DNA from: Streptococcus suis
GTDB taxonomy: Bacteria > Bacillota > Bacilli > Lactobacillales > Streptococcaceae
Reading direction: 5' to 3'
NCBI RefSeq assembly: GCF_002964045.1
Contig: NZ_POPB01000368.1
Span: 1-39,903, forward strand
DNA: 39,903 nt
Positions 23,537 to 34,517 of the stretch are shown here, piece by piece. The first letter of the stretch is position 1; each line of letters opens with the position of its first letter. Below the pieces are notes generated by a model, which was given only the letters and a program-made list of their open reading frames with translations, made no database searches and was not told the DNA's origin. The translations under genes were made by a program, and so were the position numbers.

Positions 23537-24071
23537 CACCATGAAAGAGGCTTTGTCTGAAATGGAGAAGGTCGATTACCAAGAGTTTATCAAAGCCTTT
23601 CTCTCTTTGGAATTAAGTATTTCTGATAGAACAATCCTCAATCAGGTTTATCAAGATTACATGGATGAGGATGACCTATCCTTGATTAGTGATGAGCTAC
23701 GAGTTAAAGTTGATAGTTATCAGGATGAAGTACAGGCAGATATGACTGACATTCTGGAAAAGTTGTACCGAACAGGTGAAGGCTCTAGTTTTATTATGGA
23801 TTTAATGTCCTCAAATAGTCTCTCAGACACCTTGGAACAGTATGAGGTTTTGGATAGTGACGATTATTCACCACTTAGCCTTGAAACCTTACAGGCCATG
23901 ATCCAACAGGACTTAGCTATTTCCAGTCAGGATTATTTTGGAGATCTGGTTCACCTTGCCTTGCAAAAAGATTTACTAGACCAGAAAAGTCATTTCTTAC
24001 AACACTATGTGGCAACTGTAATGGAAGGTATTCCACAAGAAAGAGACCAACGAGCCATGGTCCTAGATTAA
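23520..24071 (+). CDS. Acidic conserved ICE protein (183 aa)
   Basis: ATG 23520 (AAGGAG at 23508-23513; GTG 23517 is less likely) gives 183 residues, strongly acidic and predicted helical, with many Asp/Glu/Leu/Ser. The motif EKVDYQEFIKAFLSLELSISDRTILNQVYQDYMDEDD resembles EF-hand-like helical pairs but lacks a clear loop. It overlaps the calcium-binding ORF and is followed by a terminator. Function is unknown. Confidence 0.75.
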   Translation: MAWNFDTMKEALSEMEKVDYQEFIKAFLSLELSISDRTILNQVYQDYMDEDDLSLISDELRVKVDSYQDEVQADMTDILEKLYRTGEGSSFIMDLMSSNSLSDTLEQYEVLDSDDYSPLSLETLQAMIQQDLAISSQDYFGDLVHLALQKDLLDQKSHFLQHYVATVMEGIPQERDQRAMVLD

Positions 24072-24078
24072 CGCAAAG

Positions 24079-24105
24079 GGCTGAGAAAAACTCTCAGCCT
24101 CTTTT
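24079..24105 (+). terminator. Terminator after the adhesin operon
   Basis: GGCTGAGA (24079-24086) and TCTCAGCC (24092-24099) form a perfect stem with a 5-base loop, then TCTTTT. Confidence 0.85.
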
Positions 24106-24120
24106 AAAATGGGAGGGAAA

Positions 24121-27100
24121 ATGAATCAAGAAGTCTTACTACAAATGATGAGAGCCAGCATTCCTCGTGATAGAGCCCTGCTTGAGGCGTTTTTATATTA
24201 CCAAGCAGAGCATTTTGATGAGGAGTGGGATAGTCTTATTCGTCAGTTTATGACCAATAGGCAGGGAATCAAAAGATCTGTTCAGGTACTTCACTTTGAG
24301 ACAGATGTTTCAGCTTTTGTCCAGGCTAGTCCTTATGATACTGCTCATGATCTATTGACCTATACACAAGTTTTCGGCCAAACTGGTCTTCAAAAACTAG
24401 AGAAACTATCGCCGTCTGAAAAAGACTTGGTGATAGAAGTGGCCTTGTTCAATCTGGCCACTCGTTTTCAACTATTAGACTCAAATGGACACTACCAAAC
24501 TATTTCACCAGATTCTCTATTACAAAAGAGTAGGGGAGCTAATTTGGTCAATGTTTATCGTGTGGCTAATAATTTAGCGGATCGGATCAGCCGAGATATT
24601 GAACAGTTTCTCTTGACTTACGAGCCTGAGCTTGAAACAAGAGCTGATGAAACTGTTGATGAGCATAAAACAAGTGTTCAGCAGGCAATATCTTTTCGAG
24701 AAAAGGGCACTCTGGTTATTGCTAGTTTGGATGTAGATTTATCTCAACTGGATGTTCAAACAGGAAAAACCAGTCATCTGCCAGCCTATGAAGAGTTGTC
24801 ATTACGACGTAAATTTGAGATTCTAACATATTTTGACCAAATTCGAAATGAACGTTCCAAAGTCCCAAGTTTTAAACGAGGTGATTTTGACACTGAAATG
24901 GAAATGACACCAATCTTTGAGGGCGAGGAGATACTTACCTATCTAGAAGCTGGTGGCAGTCCCTATGAGCTGAAACGAACGCTGACTACAGTCGAAGAAA
25001 AGGAATTAGAAAAAATTGGACAAGTCATTAGGATAGAAAATCAAGAAAAATTGACTCAGCTAGGGATTGAACTATCTCAGTTTGAATCAGACCAAGTCGA
25101 TATTTTATTGGATGCAGCAGGTCGTTTTCGTTTGAAAAATGCGGACCTTGCTTTACTAGGTGGCTATCCCAAAGCCTCGGTAACTCAACTAGCCCTTGCG
25201 ACAGAACTACTCCAAATGGGACTAAGTCATGAAAAGGTTGAATTTTTCTTTGGTAGTCAGCTTTCCCTTGGAGAGTTGCGACAAGTTGCCTACGCCTTTT
25301 TACACCAAGAACTCAGCAGAGAAGATGCGGAGCAATTTGAAAAAAATAAAGGTAATCAGTCAGATTTAACCCTCAGAGATTGGAAGAGCAAGCTAGTGAA
25401 AGCTGAGAGAAAAGAAGTAGTTGATGAAGAATTTGCGGAAAATCCACTGGTTCAGAGAGTATTGGACACTTATCCTCTGGGGTCATTGGTTTCCTATAAG
25501 GGACAGGACTTTGAGGTCATGTCGGTCAGCGATGCTCGATTGAACGGTTTGATTCGGATTGAGTTAGTCAATGACTTTTCGGATATCATTGAACAAAATC
25601 CAGTTCTTTATTTGAGGACCTGGGAAGAAGTCAGTCAGTCACTTCATCAGCCAAAGGCAGAACCACAAACAGAGTTAGAAGAAGCGGACCAAGGATTAAA
25701 CCTATTCTCATTTCTGGAAGAGGAGCCAGTTCAGAGTATTGGACTATTGGAACCAGATAGTTCAGAAATAGGTCATAACGATACTGATCTTGAAGAATCA
25801 GATAGTCAAATTCCTGAAGAGGTAGTAGTCGAAACAATTCCAGAGATTCCAGTAATGGACTTTTATTTTCCAGAAGATATGACGGACTTTTATCCAAAGA
25901 CTGCTAGAGATAAGGTTGAGACAAACATTGCGGCTATTCGTTTGGTAAAAAATCTAGAAGTAGAGCACCGCAATGCTTTACCAAGTGAACAAGAACTCCT
26001 TGCCAAGTATGTAGGCTGGGGTGGACTAGCCAATGAATTTTTTGATGACTATAATCCAAAATTTTCTAAGGAACTAGAAGAATTGAAAAGTCTAGTCACT
26101 GATAAAGAGTATTCGGATATGAAACAGTCTTCTCTGACAGCCTATTATACAGACCCTGCCCTTATCCGTCAGATGTGGGTTAAGTTGGAAAGAGATGGTT
26201 TTAAAGGTGGCAAAATCCTAGATCCTTCCATGGGAACAGGGAATTTTTTTGCAGCAATGCCCAAACACTTAAGAGAAAAGAGTGAGTTATATGGTGTGGA
26301 ATTAGATACTATTACAGGAGCTATTGCCAAACACCTTCATCCAAATAGTCACATTGAAATTAAGGGCTTTGAGACGGTGGCTTTTAACGACAATAGTTTT
26401 GATTTGGTGATTTCAAATGTGCCCTTTGCCAATATACGAATTGCGGATAACAGGTACGATAGGCCTTACATGATTCATGACTACTTTGTCAAAAAGTCAC
26501 TTGATTTGGTCCATGATGGTGGACAAGTAGCGATTATCTCTTCCACAGGAACTATGGATAAGCGAACAGAAAACATCTTACAAGATATTCGTGAGACAAC
26601 TGAATTTCTTGGTGGGGTTCGACTGCCTGATTCTGCCTTTAAGGCCATTGCGGGAACGAGTGTCACAACGGATATGTTATTCTTCCAGAAACACTTAGAC
26701 AAGGGATATGTGGCAGACGACTTAGCCTTTTCAGGTTCCATTCGTTATGATAAGGATAGTCGCATTTGGCTCAATCCTTATTTTGATGGGGAATACAATA
26801 GCCAAGTGCTAGGAACCTACGAGGTCAGAAATTTTAACGGCGGAACACTTTCTGTTAAGGGGACTAGTGATGACTTGATTGCCAGTGTCCAAACTGCTCT
26901 AAATCAAGTAAAAGCCCCAAGAAAGATTGATAGAAATGAGGTCATCATTAATCCAAATGTGTTGACCAAACAAGTCATTGATACTTCCATTCCAGTTGAA
27001 ATGAGGGAGAATCTGGGTCAGTACAGTTTTGGTTACCAGGGTGCTACGGTCTACTATCGAGATAATAAAGGCATTCGAGTCGGAACCAAGACGGAAGAAA

Positions 27101-30048
27101 TCAGTTACTATGTCGATGAAGAGGGCAACTTCAAAGCATGGGACACCAAACATTCTCAAAAACAGATTGATAGATTTAATAGCTTAGAAGTTACAGATAG
27201 CAGTGCTCTGGATGTCTATGTGACCGATGATGCAGCTAAACGCGGACAATTTAAGGGGTATTATAAAAAGACAGTTTTCTATGAAGCTCCTTTGTCTGAT
27301 AAAGAAGTGGCACGAATCAAAGGAATGGTGGACATTCGAAATGCTTACCAAGAGGTCATTGCCATTCAACGCCATTATGACTATGATAAGAAGACCTTTA
27401 ACCACTTGTTAGGCAAACTCAATCGTACCTATAATAGCTTTGTCAAACACTATGGGTATTTGAACAGTGCAGTGAACCGTAATCTTTTTGATAGTGATGA
27501 TAAGTATTCGCTTCTTGCTAGTTTGGAAGATGAACGTCTGGATCCAAGTGGAAAGTCTGTTATCTATACTAAATCCCTTGCTTTTGAGAAGGCTTTAGTG
27601 CGTCCTGAAAAAGAGGTTAAAAAGGTACATACTGCCCTTGATGCCTTAAATTCGAGCTTGGCTGACGGACGTGGTGTTGATTTCGATTATATGATGTCTA
27701 TCTATCAGGTTGAATCGAAGATGACCTTGATTGAGGAATTAGGCGACCTCATTATGCCTGATCCTGAGAAGTATTTGAATGGAGAATTGACCTATGTTTC
27801 TCGCCAAGACTTTCTGTCAGGGGATGTCGTTACCAAGTTAGAAGTGGTGGACCTATTTGTCAAACAAGACAATCAGGACTTTAATTGGTCACATTATGCA
27901 GGGCTACTAGAAACGGTCAAACCAGCCCGCATTACTTTGGCAGACATTGATTATCGAATCGGTTCACGCTGGATTTCTTTGTCTGTTTACGGAAAATTTG
28001 CCCAAGAAACCTTTATGGGGAAAGCCTATGAACTGTCAGACCAAGAAGTAGCAACAGTCCTTCAAGTCAGTCCCATTGACGGGGTTATCACTTACCAATC
28101 GAAGTTTGCCTACACCTATTCCAACGCAACGGATAGGAGTTTAGGTGTCCCTGCTTCACGCTATGATAGTGGTCGAAAAATCTTTGAAAACCTCCTGAAT
28201 TCCAATCAACCAACCATCACAAAACAAGTTGTCGAAGGGGATACGAAAAAGAATGTGACGGATGTAGAGAAAACAACAGTCCTGCGTGCCAAGGAAACAC
28301 ACCTACAGGAACTCTTTCAAGATTTTGTAGCAAAGTATCCAGAAGTCCAACAGATGATTGAAGACACCTATAATAGGCTCTACAATCGTACAGTATCAAA
28401 GACCTATGATGGTAGCCATTTAACCATTGATGGACTTGCTCAGAATATCTCCTTACGCCCTCACCAAAAGAATGCCATTCAACGGATTGTGGAGGAGAAA
28501 CGTGCCCTACTAGCCCATGAGGTAGGGTCTGGAAAAACCTTGACCATGCTCGGAGCTGGTTTCAAGTTGAAAGAATTGGGGATGGTGCATAAACCTCTTT
28601 ATGTGGTCCCTTCTAGTTTGACTGCCCAGTTTGGTCAAGAAATCATGAAATTTTTCCCAACCAAGAAAGTCTATGTGACCACTAAGAAAGACTTTGCCAA
28701 AGCCAAACGCAAGCAGTTTGTGTCTCGGATTATTACAGGGGACTATGATGCCATTGTCATTGGGGATTCCCAGTTTGAGAAAATACCGATGAGTCGTGAA
28801 AAACAGGTCGCCTATATCAATGACAAACTCGAGCAACTCCGAGAAATCAAGCTAGGAAGTGACAGTGATTATACGGTGAAAGAAGCGGAACGTTCAATTA
28901 AGGGATTGGAACACCAGTTGGAAGAACTCCAAAAACTGGAGCGGGATACCTTTATCGAATTTGAAAACCTTGGCATTGATTTTCTCTTTGTGGATGAGGC
29001 TCATCACTTTAAGAATATCCGTCCAATCACTGGACTTGGGAATGTAGCTGGCATTACCAACACAACTTCAAAAAAGAACGTGGATATGGAAATGAAAGTG
29101 AGACAAGTTCAGGTAGAGCATGGAGATAGAAATGTTGTTTTTGCGACAGGAACGCCAGTCTCAAACTCCATCAGTGAACTTTTCACCATGATGAATTACA
29201 TTCAACCTGATGTTTTAGAGCGATACCAGGTATCCAATTTTGACTCATGGGTTGGGGCTTTTGGGAATATCGAAAACTCTATGGAACTAGCCCCGACAGG
29301 TGATAAATACCAACCTAAGAAACGGTTCAAGAAATTTGTCAATTTGCCTGAACTCATGCGAATCTACAAGGAAACTGCCGATATTCAGACATCAGACATG
29401 CTTGATTTACCTGTTCCTGAAGCTAAGATTATTGCGGTGGAAAGCGAGCTAACGCAAGCTCAGAAATACTATTTAGAAGAGCTGGTAGAGCGTTCAGACG
29501 CTATCAAGTCAGGTAGTGTTGACCCAAGTAGAGATAATATGTTAAAGATAACCGGGGAAGCTAGAAAACTAGCTATTGATATGCGGTTGATTGACCCTGC
29601 TTATACCTTAGCGGACAATCAGAAAATCCTTCAAGTAGTTGATAATGTCGAGCGGATTTACCGTGAAGGAGCTGAAAACAAAGCCACTCAGATGATTTTC
29701 TCTGATATTGGAACCCCTAAAAGTAAGGAAGAAGGTTTTGATGTTTATAATGCACTGAAAGCTTTGCTGGTTGATCGAGGGATTCCAAAAGATCAGATTG
29801 CTTTTGTACACGATGCCAATACCGATGAGAAGAAAAATTCTCTCTCACGCAAGGTCAATAGTGGGGAAGTACGAATTCTCATGGCTTCTACGGAAAAAGG
29901 TGGAACGGGGCTAAACGTGCAATCACGCATGAAAGCTGTTCACCACTTAGATGTTCCTTGGAGGCCTTCTGATGTAGGACGGATTTTGCGGACATTCAAA
30001 ATAAAAAAGAATGTGGAGGTAACAGACAATGGCAAAATCATTATTTGA
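24121..30048 (+). pseudogene. N6-adenine methylase-SNF2 helicase fusion, truncated by insertion
   Basis: From ATG 24121 (GGGAGGGAAA) the frame gives 1975 residues; about 1952 are native. Residues about 570-900 form an N6-methylase: YVGWGGLANEFFD, motif I DPSMGTGNFF (701-710), motif IV NVPF (766-769). The SNF2 helicase follows: RPHQKNAIQRI, Walker A GSGKT (1469-1473), DEAH (1625-1628), ATGTPVSNS, and near the end GGTGLNVQ. After VPWRPSDV, at about base 29976, the sequence changes to unrelated residues and stops. The lost part would start with helicase motif VI (the arginine-finger QRxGRxxRxG segment) and, in ICESa2603-type homologues, about 300 more residues. The methylase may still work; DNA translocation should not. 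No remainder is recognisable beyond the insertion. Confidence 0.85.
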
Positions 30049-30403
30049 GGAACTGGGCGGCAAATACGAAAGGCAAGGGGATTATTTGATACCGTGCTTA
30101 ACTGTACCCGCCGAAGAAGAACAGGCAATAGGCATCTGGGGGCAACGGCATTTAGATTATCTAAAACAGTACCGTAAAGTTACATACACCAATCTTCTTA
30201 CAAGCGGCAGGCTAAACGCCTACCTTGCCGACATCAACAGACAGGCACAGGAACGCTTTGAAAGGCTCATAGAGGGTATGAAACAGGCACAGGGCATAAC
30301 GGAACAGCTAAAGGCAGAAAACGCCTTAGAATGGACAGGATGCCTCAATAACATAAGGGCTTGTGCGAGGGAGATTGTGGAAAAGGAAATTATTTTTGCA
30401 TAA
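30029..30403 (+). CDS. tnpV: TnpV-family transposon protein
   Basis: The 124-residue product matches TnpV of Tn4451-like elements: MAKSLFEELGGKYERQGDYLIPCL, then GIWGQRHLDYLKQYRKVTYTNLLTSGRLNAYLADINRQAQERFE and ALEWTGCLNNIRACAREIV. TnpV is a small, poorly understood protein that rides with TnpX-type serine recombinases. GGAGGT (30014-30019) supports the ATG. Its first 20 bases lie inside the run-out end of the broken helicase frame. It is the left marker of the insertion. Confidence 0.85.
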   Translation: MAKSLFEELGGKYERQGDYLIPCLTVPAEEEQAIGIWGQRHLDYLKQYRKVTYTNLLTSGRLNAYLADINRQAQERFERLIEGMKQAQGITEQLKAENALEWTGCLNNIRACAREIVEKEIIFA

Positions 30404-30460
30404 ACAGATGATTAGTGGCAGGGGGAAATCCTGCCGCTTTTTCTGCTTTAGTTTGTCAGC

Positions 30461-30489
30461 TTGACAAATAAAGGGTTAAGGAATATAAT
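30461..30489 (+). promoter_or_regulatory. Consensus promoter for tet(O/W/32/O)
   Basis: TTGACA (30461-30466) and TATAAT (30484-30489) are perfect consensus boxes separated by 17 bases. Transcription would start a few bases downstream, before the 7-residue leader ORF. Confidence 0.85.
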
Positions 30490-30521
30490 TAGATTCAGTA
30501 TTATACAAGGAGTTAATAAAT

Positions 30522-30545
30522 ATGCGGCAAGATATTCTTAAATAA
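30522..30545 (+). CDS. tet leader peptide (7 aa)
   Basis: ATG CGG CAA GAT ATT CTT AAA TAA encodes MRQDILK behind AAGGAG (30507-30512). Short leader ORFs precede ribosome-protection tet genes and act in tetracycline-dependent transcription attenuation. Confidence 0.7.
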   Translation: MRQDILK

Positions 30546-30696
30546 ACTGTCAATTTGATAGTGGGAACAAAAAGTAGCAGTCCCGTTTCACTTTTAATAT
30601 GGGGCTTAGTTTTTTGTACCCAGTTTAAGAATACTTTTATCATGTAATTTTATATGCCCGAAAACATATAAGTGTTTTGGGGCTATTGGAGTTATT

Positions 30697-30733
30697 TACC
30701 CAGTGATAGGAGTATTTATCACTGGGTATTTTT
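30697..30733 (+). terminator. tet attenuator terminator hairpin
   Basis: TACCCAGTGATA (30697-30708) and TATCACTGGGTA (30717-30728) form a perfect 12-bp stem followed by TTTTT. It lies between the leader ORF and the tet start. Ribosome stalling or slow translation in the leader would be expected to disrupt it. Confidence 0.8.
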
Positions 30734-30769
30734 ATGCCCTTTTTTGGGTGTTGATAGGAGGAAAATCAC

Positions 30770-32689
30770 ATGAAAATAATTAACTTAGGCATTCTGGCTC
30801 ACGTTGACGCAGGAAAGACAACATTAACGGAAAGTTTATTGTATACCAGTGGTGCAATTGCAGAACCAGGGAGCGTAGATAAAGGCACAACAAGGACAGA
30901 TACAATGAATTTGGAGCGTCAAAGGGGAATCACTATCCAGACAGCAGTGACATCTTTTCAGTGGGAGGATGTAAAAGTCAACATTATAGATACGCCAGGC
31001 CATATGGATTTTTTGGCGGAGGTGTACCGCTCTTTGGCTGTTTTAGATGGGGCCATCTTGGTGATCTCCGCTAAAGATGGCGTGCAGGCCCAGACCCGTA
31101 TTCTGTTCCATGCCCTGCGGAAAATGAACATTCCCACCGTTATCTTTATCAACAAGATCGACCAGGCTGGCGTTGATTTGCAGAGCGTGGTTCAGTCTGT
31201 TCGGGATAAGCTCTCCGCCGATATTATCATCAAGCAGACGGTGTCGCTGTCCCCGGAAATAGTCCTGGAGGAAAATACCGACATAGAAGCATGGGATGCG
31301 GTCATCGAAAATAACGATAAATTATTGGAAAAGTATATCGCAGGAGAACCAATCAGCCGGGAAAAACTTGTGCGGGAGGAACAGCGGCGGGTTCAAGACG
31401 CCTCCCTGTTCCCGGTCTATTATGGCAGCGCCAAAAAGGGCCTTGGCATTCAACCGTTGATGGATGCGGTGACAGGGCTGTTCCAACCGATTGGGGAACA
31501 GGGGAGCGCCGCCCTATGCGGCGGCGTTTTCAAGGTGGAGTATACAGATTGCGGCCAGCGGCGTGTCTATCTACGGCTATACAGCGGAACGCTGCGCCTG
31601 CGGGATACGGTGGCCCTGGCCGGGAGAGAAAAGCTGAAAATCACAGAGATGCGTATTCCATCCAAAGGGGAAATTGTTCGGACAGACACCGCTTATCCGG
31701 GAGAAATTGTTATTTTAGCTGATGATACTTTGAAACTGAACGACATTCTAGGAAATGAAAAACTCCTGCCTCATAAAACACGGATTGATAATCCCATGCC
31801 ATTACTTCGGACAACGGTAGAGCCGCAAAAGCCGGAGCAAAGGGAAGCCCTGTTAAATGCCCTCGCAGAGATTGCTGATACAGACCCTCTTTTGCATTTT
31901 GACATTGATACTGTTACACATGAGATTATGTTATCTTTTTTGGGAAAAGTACAGTTAGAAGTTATTTGTTCGCTATTAGAAGAAAAATATCATGTGGGCG
32001 TGGCTATGAAAGAGCCTTCGGTTATTTATCTGGAAAGACCGCTTAGAAAAGCAGAATATACCATCCACATAGAAGTCCCGCCAAATCCTTTCTGGGCTTC
32101 TGTCGGGTTGTCCATAGAGCCGCTCCCTATTGGAAGCGGAGTGCAGTATGAAAGCAGAGTTTCACTTGGATATTTAAATCAATCGTTCCAAAATGCGGTT
32201 ATGGAGGGGGTTCTTTATGGCTGCGAGCAGGGGCTGTATGGATGGAAAGTGACAGACTGTAAAATCTGTTTTGAATATGGATTGTATTATAGTCCTGTAA
32301 GTACCCCCGCAGACTTTCGGCTGCTTTCCCCTATCGTATTGGAGCAGGCTTTAAAAAAAGCAGGGACAGAACTATTAGAGCCATATCTCCACTTTGAAAT
32401 TTATGCACCGCAGGAATATCTCTCACGGGCGTATCATGATGCTCCAAGGTATTGTGCAGATATTGTAAGTACTCAGATAAAGAATGACGAGGTCATTCTG
32501 AAAGGAGAAATCCCTGCTAGATGTATTCAAGAATACAGGAACGATTTAACTAATTTCACAAATGGGCAGGGAGTCTGCTTGACAGAGTTAAAAGGATACC
32601 AGCCAGCTATTGGTAAATTTATTTGCCAACCCCGCCGCCCGAATAGCCGTATAGATAAGGTTCGGCATATGTTCCACAAGTTAGCTTAA
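30770..32689 (+). CDS. tet(O/W/32/O): Mosaic ribosomal protection protein Tet(O/W/32/O)
   Basis: The 639-residue EF-G-like GTPase releases tetracycline from the ribosome. G motifs [10 protein letters not shown] (residues about 10-19), DTPGHMDF and NKID are present. It is mosaic. To about residue 80 it reads as Tet(O) ([18 protein letters not shown]); from about 84 to 316 as Tet(W) ([38 protein letters not shown]); from about 317 to 427 as Tet(32) ([19 protein letters not shown]); then Tet(O) to the end ([22 protein letters not shown]). The Tet(W) part is visibly richer in G+C. Assignments rest on remembered sequences. AGGAGG stands before the ATG. Confidence 0.93.
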   Translation: MKIINLGILAHVDAGKTTLTESLLYTSGAIAEPGSVDKGTTRTDTMNLERQRGITIQTAVTSFQWEDVKVNIIDTPGHMDFLAEVYRSLAVLDGAILVISAKDGVQAQTRILFHALRKMNIPTVIFINKIDQAGVDLQSVVQSVRDKLSADIIIKQTVSLSPEIVLEENTDIEAWDAVIENNDKLLEKYIAGEPISREKLVREEQRRVQDASLFPVYYGSAKKGLGIQPLMDAVTGLFQPIGEQGSAALCGGVFKVEYTDCGQRRVYLRLYSGTLRLRDTVALAGREKLKITEMRIPSKGEIVRTDTAYPGEIVILADDTLKLNDILGNEKLLPHKTRIDNPMPLLRTTVEPQKPEQREALLNALAEIADTDPLLHFDIDTVTHEIMLSFLGKVQLEVICSLLEEKYHVGVAMKEPSVIYLERPLRKAEYTIHIEVPPNPFWASVGLSIEPLPIGSGVQYESRVSLGYLNQSFQNAVMEGVLYGCEQGLYGWKVTDCKICFEYGLYYSPVSTPADFRLLSPIVLEQALKKAGTELLEPYLHFEIYAPQEYLSRAYHDAPRYCADIVSTQIKNDEVILKGEIPARCIQEYRNDLTNFTNGQGVCLTELKGYQPAIGKFICQPRRPNSRIDKVRHMFHKLA

Positions 32690-32740
32690 CAGCTTGCAAA
32701 AGTCATATAAAATGAGATTTGAAAGGATTAGAGACTAATT

Positions 32741-32914
32741 ATGATGAAATGCGAATGGATATTGTGTCCTGTTTGTGGGAGCAAAACCCGTAATAAAATT
32801 AGGAAGGACACTGTTTTGGAGAATTATCCCCTTTATTGTCCAAAATGCAGACAAGAAAGCTTGATTAAAGTTGACAACTTGAAGATAACTGTCATCAAAG
32901 AGCCAGACGCTTAA
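32741..32914 (+). CDS. Small cysteine-rich KTR-type zinc-ribbon protein
   Basis: This 57-residue ORF has two CxxC knuckles, CPVCGSKTRNKIRKDT and LYCPKCRQES, the pattern of the cysteine-rich KTR family that regularly follows tet(W) and tet(O)-type genes. It probably binds zinc; its role is unknown. GAAAGGA at 32720-32726 is a weak ribosome site for ATG 32741 or 32744. A terminator follows immediately. Confidence 0.8.
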   Translation: MMKCEWILCPVCGSKTRNKIRKDTVLENYPLYCPKCRQESLIKVDNLKITVIKEPDA

Positions 32915-32919
32915 GACGC

Positions 32920-32967
32920 AGAGCCGATGAAATTGTGGAACAATTCACGAATCATCGGCTCTTTTTG
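32920..32967 (+). terminator. Terminator after the tet unit
   Basis: AGAGCCGATGA (32920-32930) and TCATCGGCTCT (32952-32962) form a perfect 11-bp stem followed by TTTTT. Confidence 0.85.
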
Positions 32968-33401
32968 TTTCGTATTTGAAAGAACAAACTCACCAAATAA
33001 AAAAAACGATATTCGGGTGGGTTATTTTGTTATACCCTAAATTACCCTCTGAATTTGTTTTTAAATTTGGAGGGATTTTTTTATGTCCTTTTTTCGGGCA
33101 GTTATCTATCTGCTCATACGAAGCAAAATTTATCAATACATAGCATATCAGAGAACGGCAGGAAACCAGTTAAAAAAATTTCTGCCAGTGCAACGGTACT
33201 TCTCACCTTGAAAGTAGAAGTACAATCTCCATACAATAGAATTACTATTTCCTATAACCGTAAAGGTCACAGAGCCTTTGCGGTTTTTCTTTTGTCGATT
33301 TTTGTTGGAAAGTGCCGTAGGGCTGTTTCTGATATGCGGTGTCGTTCTCCGCCTCTCCATCTGGATTTTTTACATTTCAAAAATTCAGATGGGAGGTATT
33401 T
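32968..33401. other. Non-coding stretch with several hairpins
   Basis: No convincing gene is seen. It holds a terminator-like stem CCCTC..AATTT/AAATTT..GAGGG with a T-run (about 33045-33082), an 8-bp hairpin GTACTTCT/AGAAGTAC (33196-33223) and a further stem ending in TTTTT (33256-33288). This looks like a decayed inter-operon region of the parent transposon. Confidence 0.5.
33256..33288 (+). terminator. Terminator-like hairpin before the sigma-like gene
   Basis: AACCG-T-AAAGG (33256-33266) pairs with CCTTT-G-CGGTT (33275-33285), followed by TTT. It precedes the sigma-like gene by about 115 bases. Confidence 0.65.
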
Positions 33402-33914
33402 ATGGTGAAATATGCACCAAGAAAGGTATATATCAGAGAAAGTGGCGGCTATGTGGAATTATCCTACACGGAGTTCTGCCGTTGCAGGGAATCCGACCAG
33501 ACCTATATGGACAAGCTGTTTATCCCCATTCAAGGCTGTCTGCTTGAAGTCGTGAGGGAGCAATACACAGACTTCTACCGTGACAAGGAACGGTGGCGTT
33601 ATCTGCAAAAATTAGATACAAAGAATAGACTGCTATCTCTCGACGGATTTACGGACAGCGAGGGGAAGCCTTTAGACTTTATCGCTGATGAAGCGGCGGA
33701 CATTGCGGAAACCGTTGTCAATGCGGTTATGGTGGACAGGCTGAAAGCCGCCCTGCCTTTGCTGTCGGATAGTGAACAGGAATTGATACAGGCAATCTTT
33801 TTTGACGGACTTTCTGAGCGTGAAGTCGGGGCGAGGTTCGGCATAACCCAGAGCGTTGTGAACAAACGCAAAGCCAGAATCCTAAGAAAACTAAGAAAGA
33901 TAATAGAAAATTAA
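33402..33914 (+). CDS. Sigma-70-like HTH protein of the transposon
   Basis: From ATG 33402, behind GGGAGG (33391-33396), the product is 170 residues. The C-terminal part (ALPLLSDSEQELIQAIFFDGLSEREVGARFGITQSVVNKRKARILRKLRKII) is a sigma region-4 type helix-turn-helix; the N-terminus has no clear region 2. Such proteins accompany recombinase and transfer genes in Tn1549-like elements and are presumed to control them. Codon use (GCG, GAC, CGG) differs from the ICE genes, consistent with a clostridial origin. Confidence 0.8.
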   Translation: MVKYAPRKVYIRESGGYVELSYTEFCRCRESDQTYMDKLFIPIQGCLLEVVREQYTDFYRDKERWRYLQKLDTKNRLLSLDGFTDSEGKPLDFIADEAADIAETVVNAVMVDRLKAALPLLSDSEQELIQAIFFDGLSEREVGARFGITQSVVNKRKARILRKLRKIIEN

Positions 33915-34009
33915 AATTTAAGGCGTTCAGCCCCCTTGTTTTTTCCTTTGGGAAAATGAGGGGGTTTTTCTCTGCCCTCTCAATCAATTCTGATTGGAGG
34001 AAAAGAAGC

Positions 34010-34441
34010 ATGGCATATAACCACGGACGGGAGGACAGGAAATGGCGTATCTGGAAAGAAGCGGAGGAAAAGCTGCTGCGTGAGTGCGGCGTTGATGAAG
34101 CGACCATTGAGCAGATACGCATTGCGGACAGGGCAGACTTCAATTCCAACAGGCGGTTTTACCGATGGACGAATGACGTTGCGGAATACCTTGAGGACAT
34201 GGCAGACAGGGAGCGGCAGACGGAGGTGGGTACGGTTGCGGAGTTACTGGACGAGATTGAGAGCGAAAATCTTTATCAAGTATTAGTCACGGTGGACGGA
34301 CGTACCTTGAAAATCGTCCTGCTGAAAATGCAGGGGTATTCCACAAAAGAAATTGCCCCGCTCGTGCATTTGACGACTGGTGCTATTTACGCAAGGTTAG
34401 ACCATCTGCGGAAGAAGCTACGAAAATTTTATAGCGTCTAA
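34010..34441 (+). CDS. Second sigma-70-like HTH protein
   Basis: ATG 34010 after GGAGG (33996-34000) yields 143 residues. RFYRWTNDVAEYLEDMADRE is followed by a region-4-like domain (VTVDGRTLKIVLLKMQGYSTKEIAPLVHLTTGAIYARLDHLRKKLRKF). It is a paralogue-like partner of the preceding gene in the same transposon block; its precise function is unknown. Confidence 0.75.
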   Translation: MAYNHGREDRKWRIWKEAEEKLLRECGVDEATIEQIRIADRADFNSNRRFYRWTNDVAEYLEDMADRERQTEVGTVAELLDEIESENLYQVLVTVDGRTLKIVLLKMQGYSTKEIAPLVHLTTGAIYARLDHLRKKLRKFYSV

Positions 34442-34517
34442 AACAGCCTGCCGTCCTGCGGGCTACTGGGTGAGGGATGGAAATCCCCTCACTCATTTTT
34501 TGCAGGAGGTAAGCAGG

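Noticed and set aside
25631..25897. Minus-strand ORF inside the methylase-helicase gene
   Set aside because: It lies opposite a long conserved coding frame and shows no independent start signals.
33055..33408. Plus-strand ORF of 117 codons before the sigma-like gene
   Set aside because: It runs across three hairpins, has no ribosome site and its translation shows no conserved pattern.
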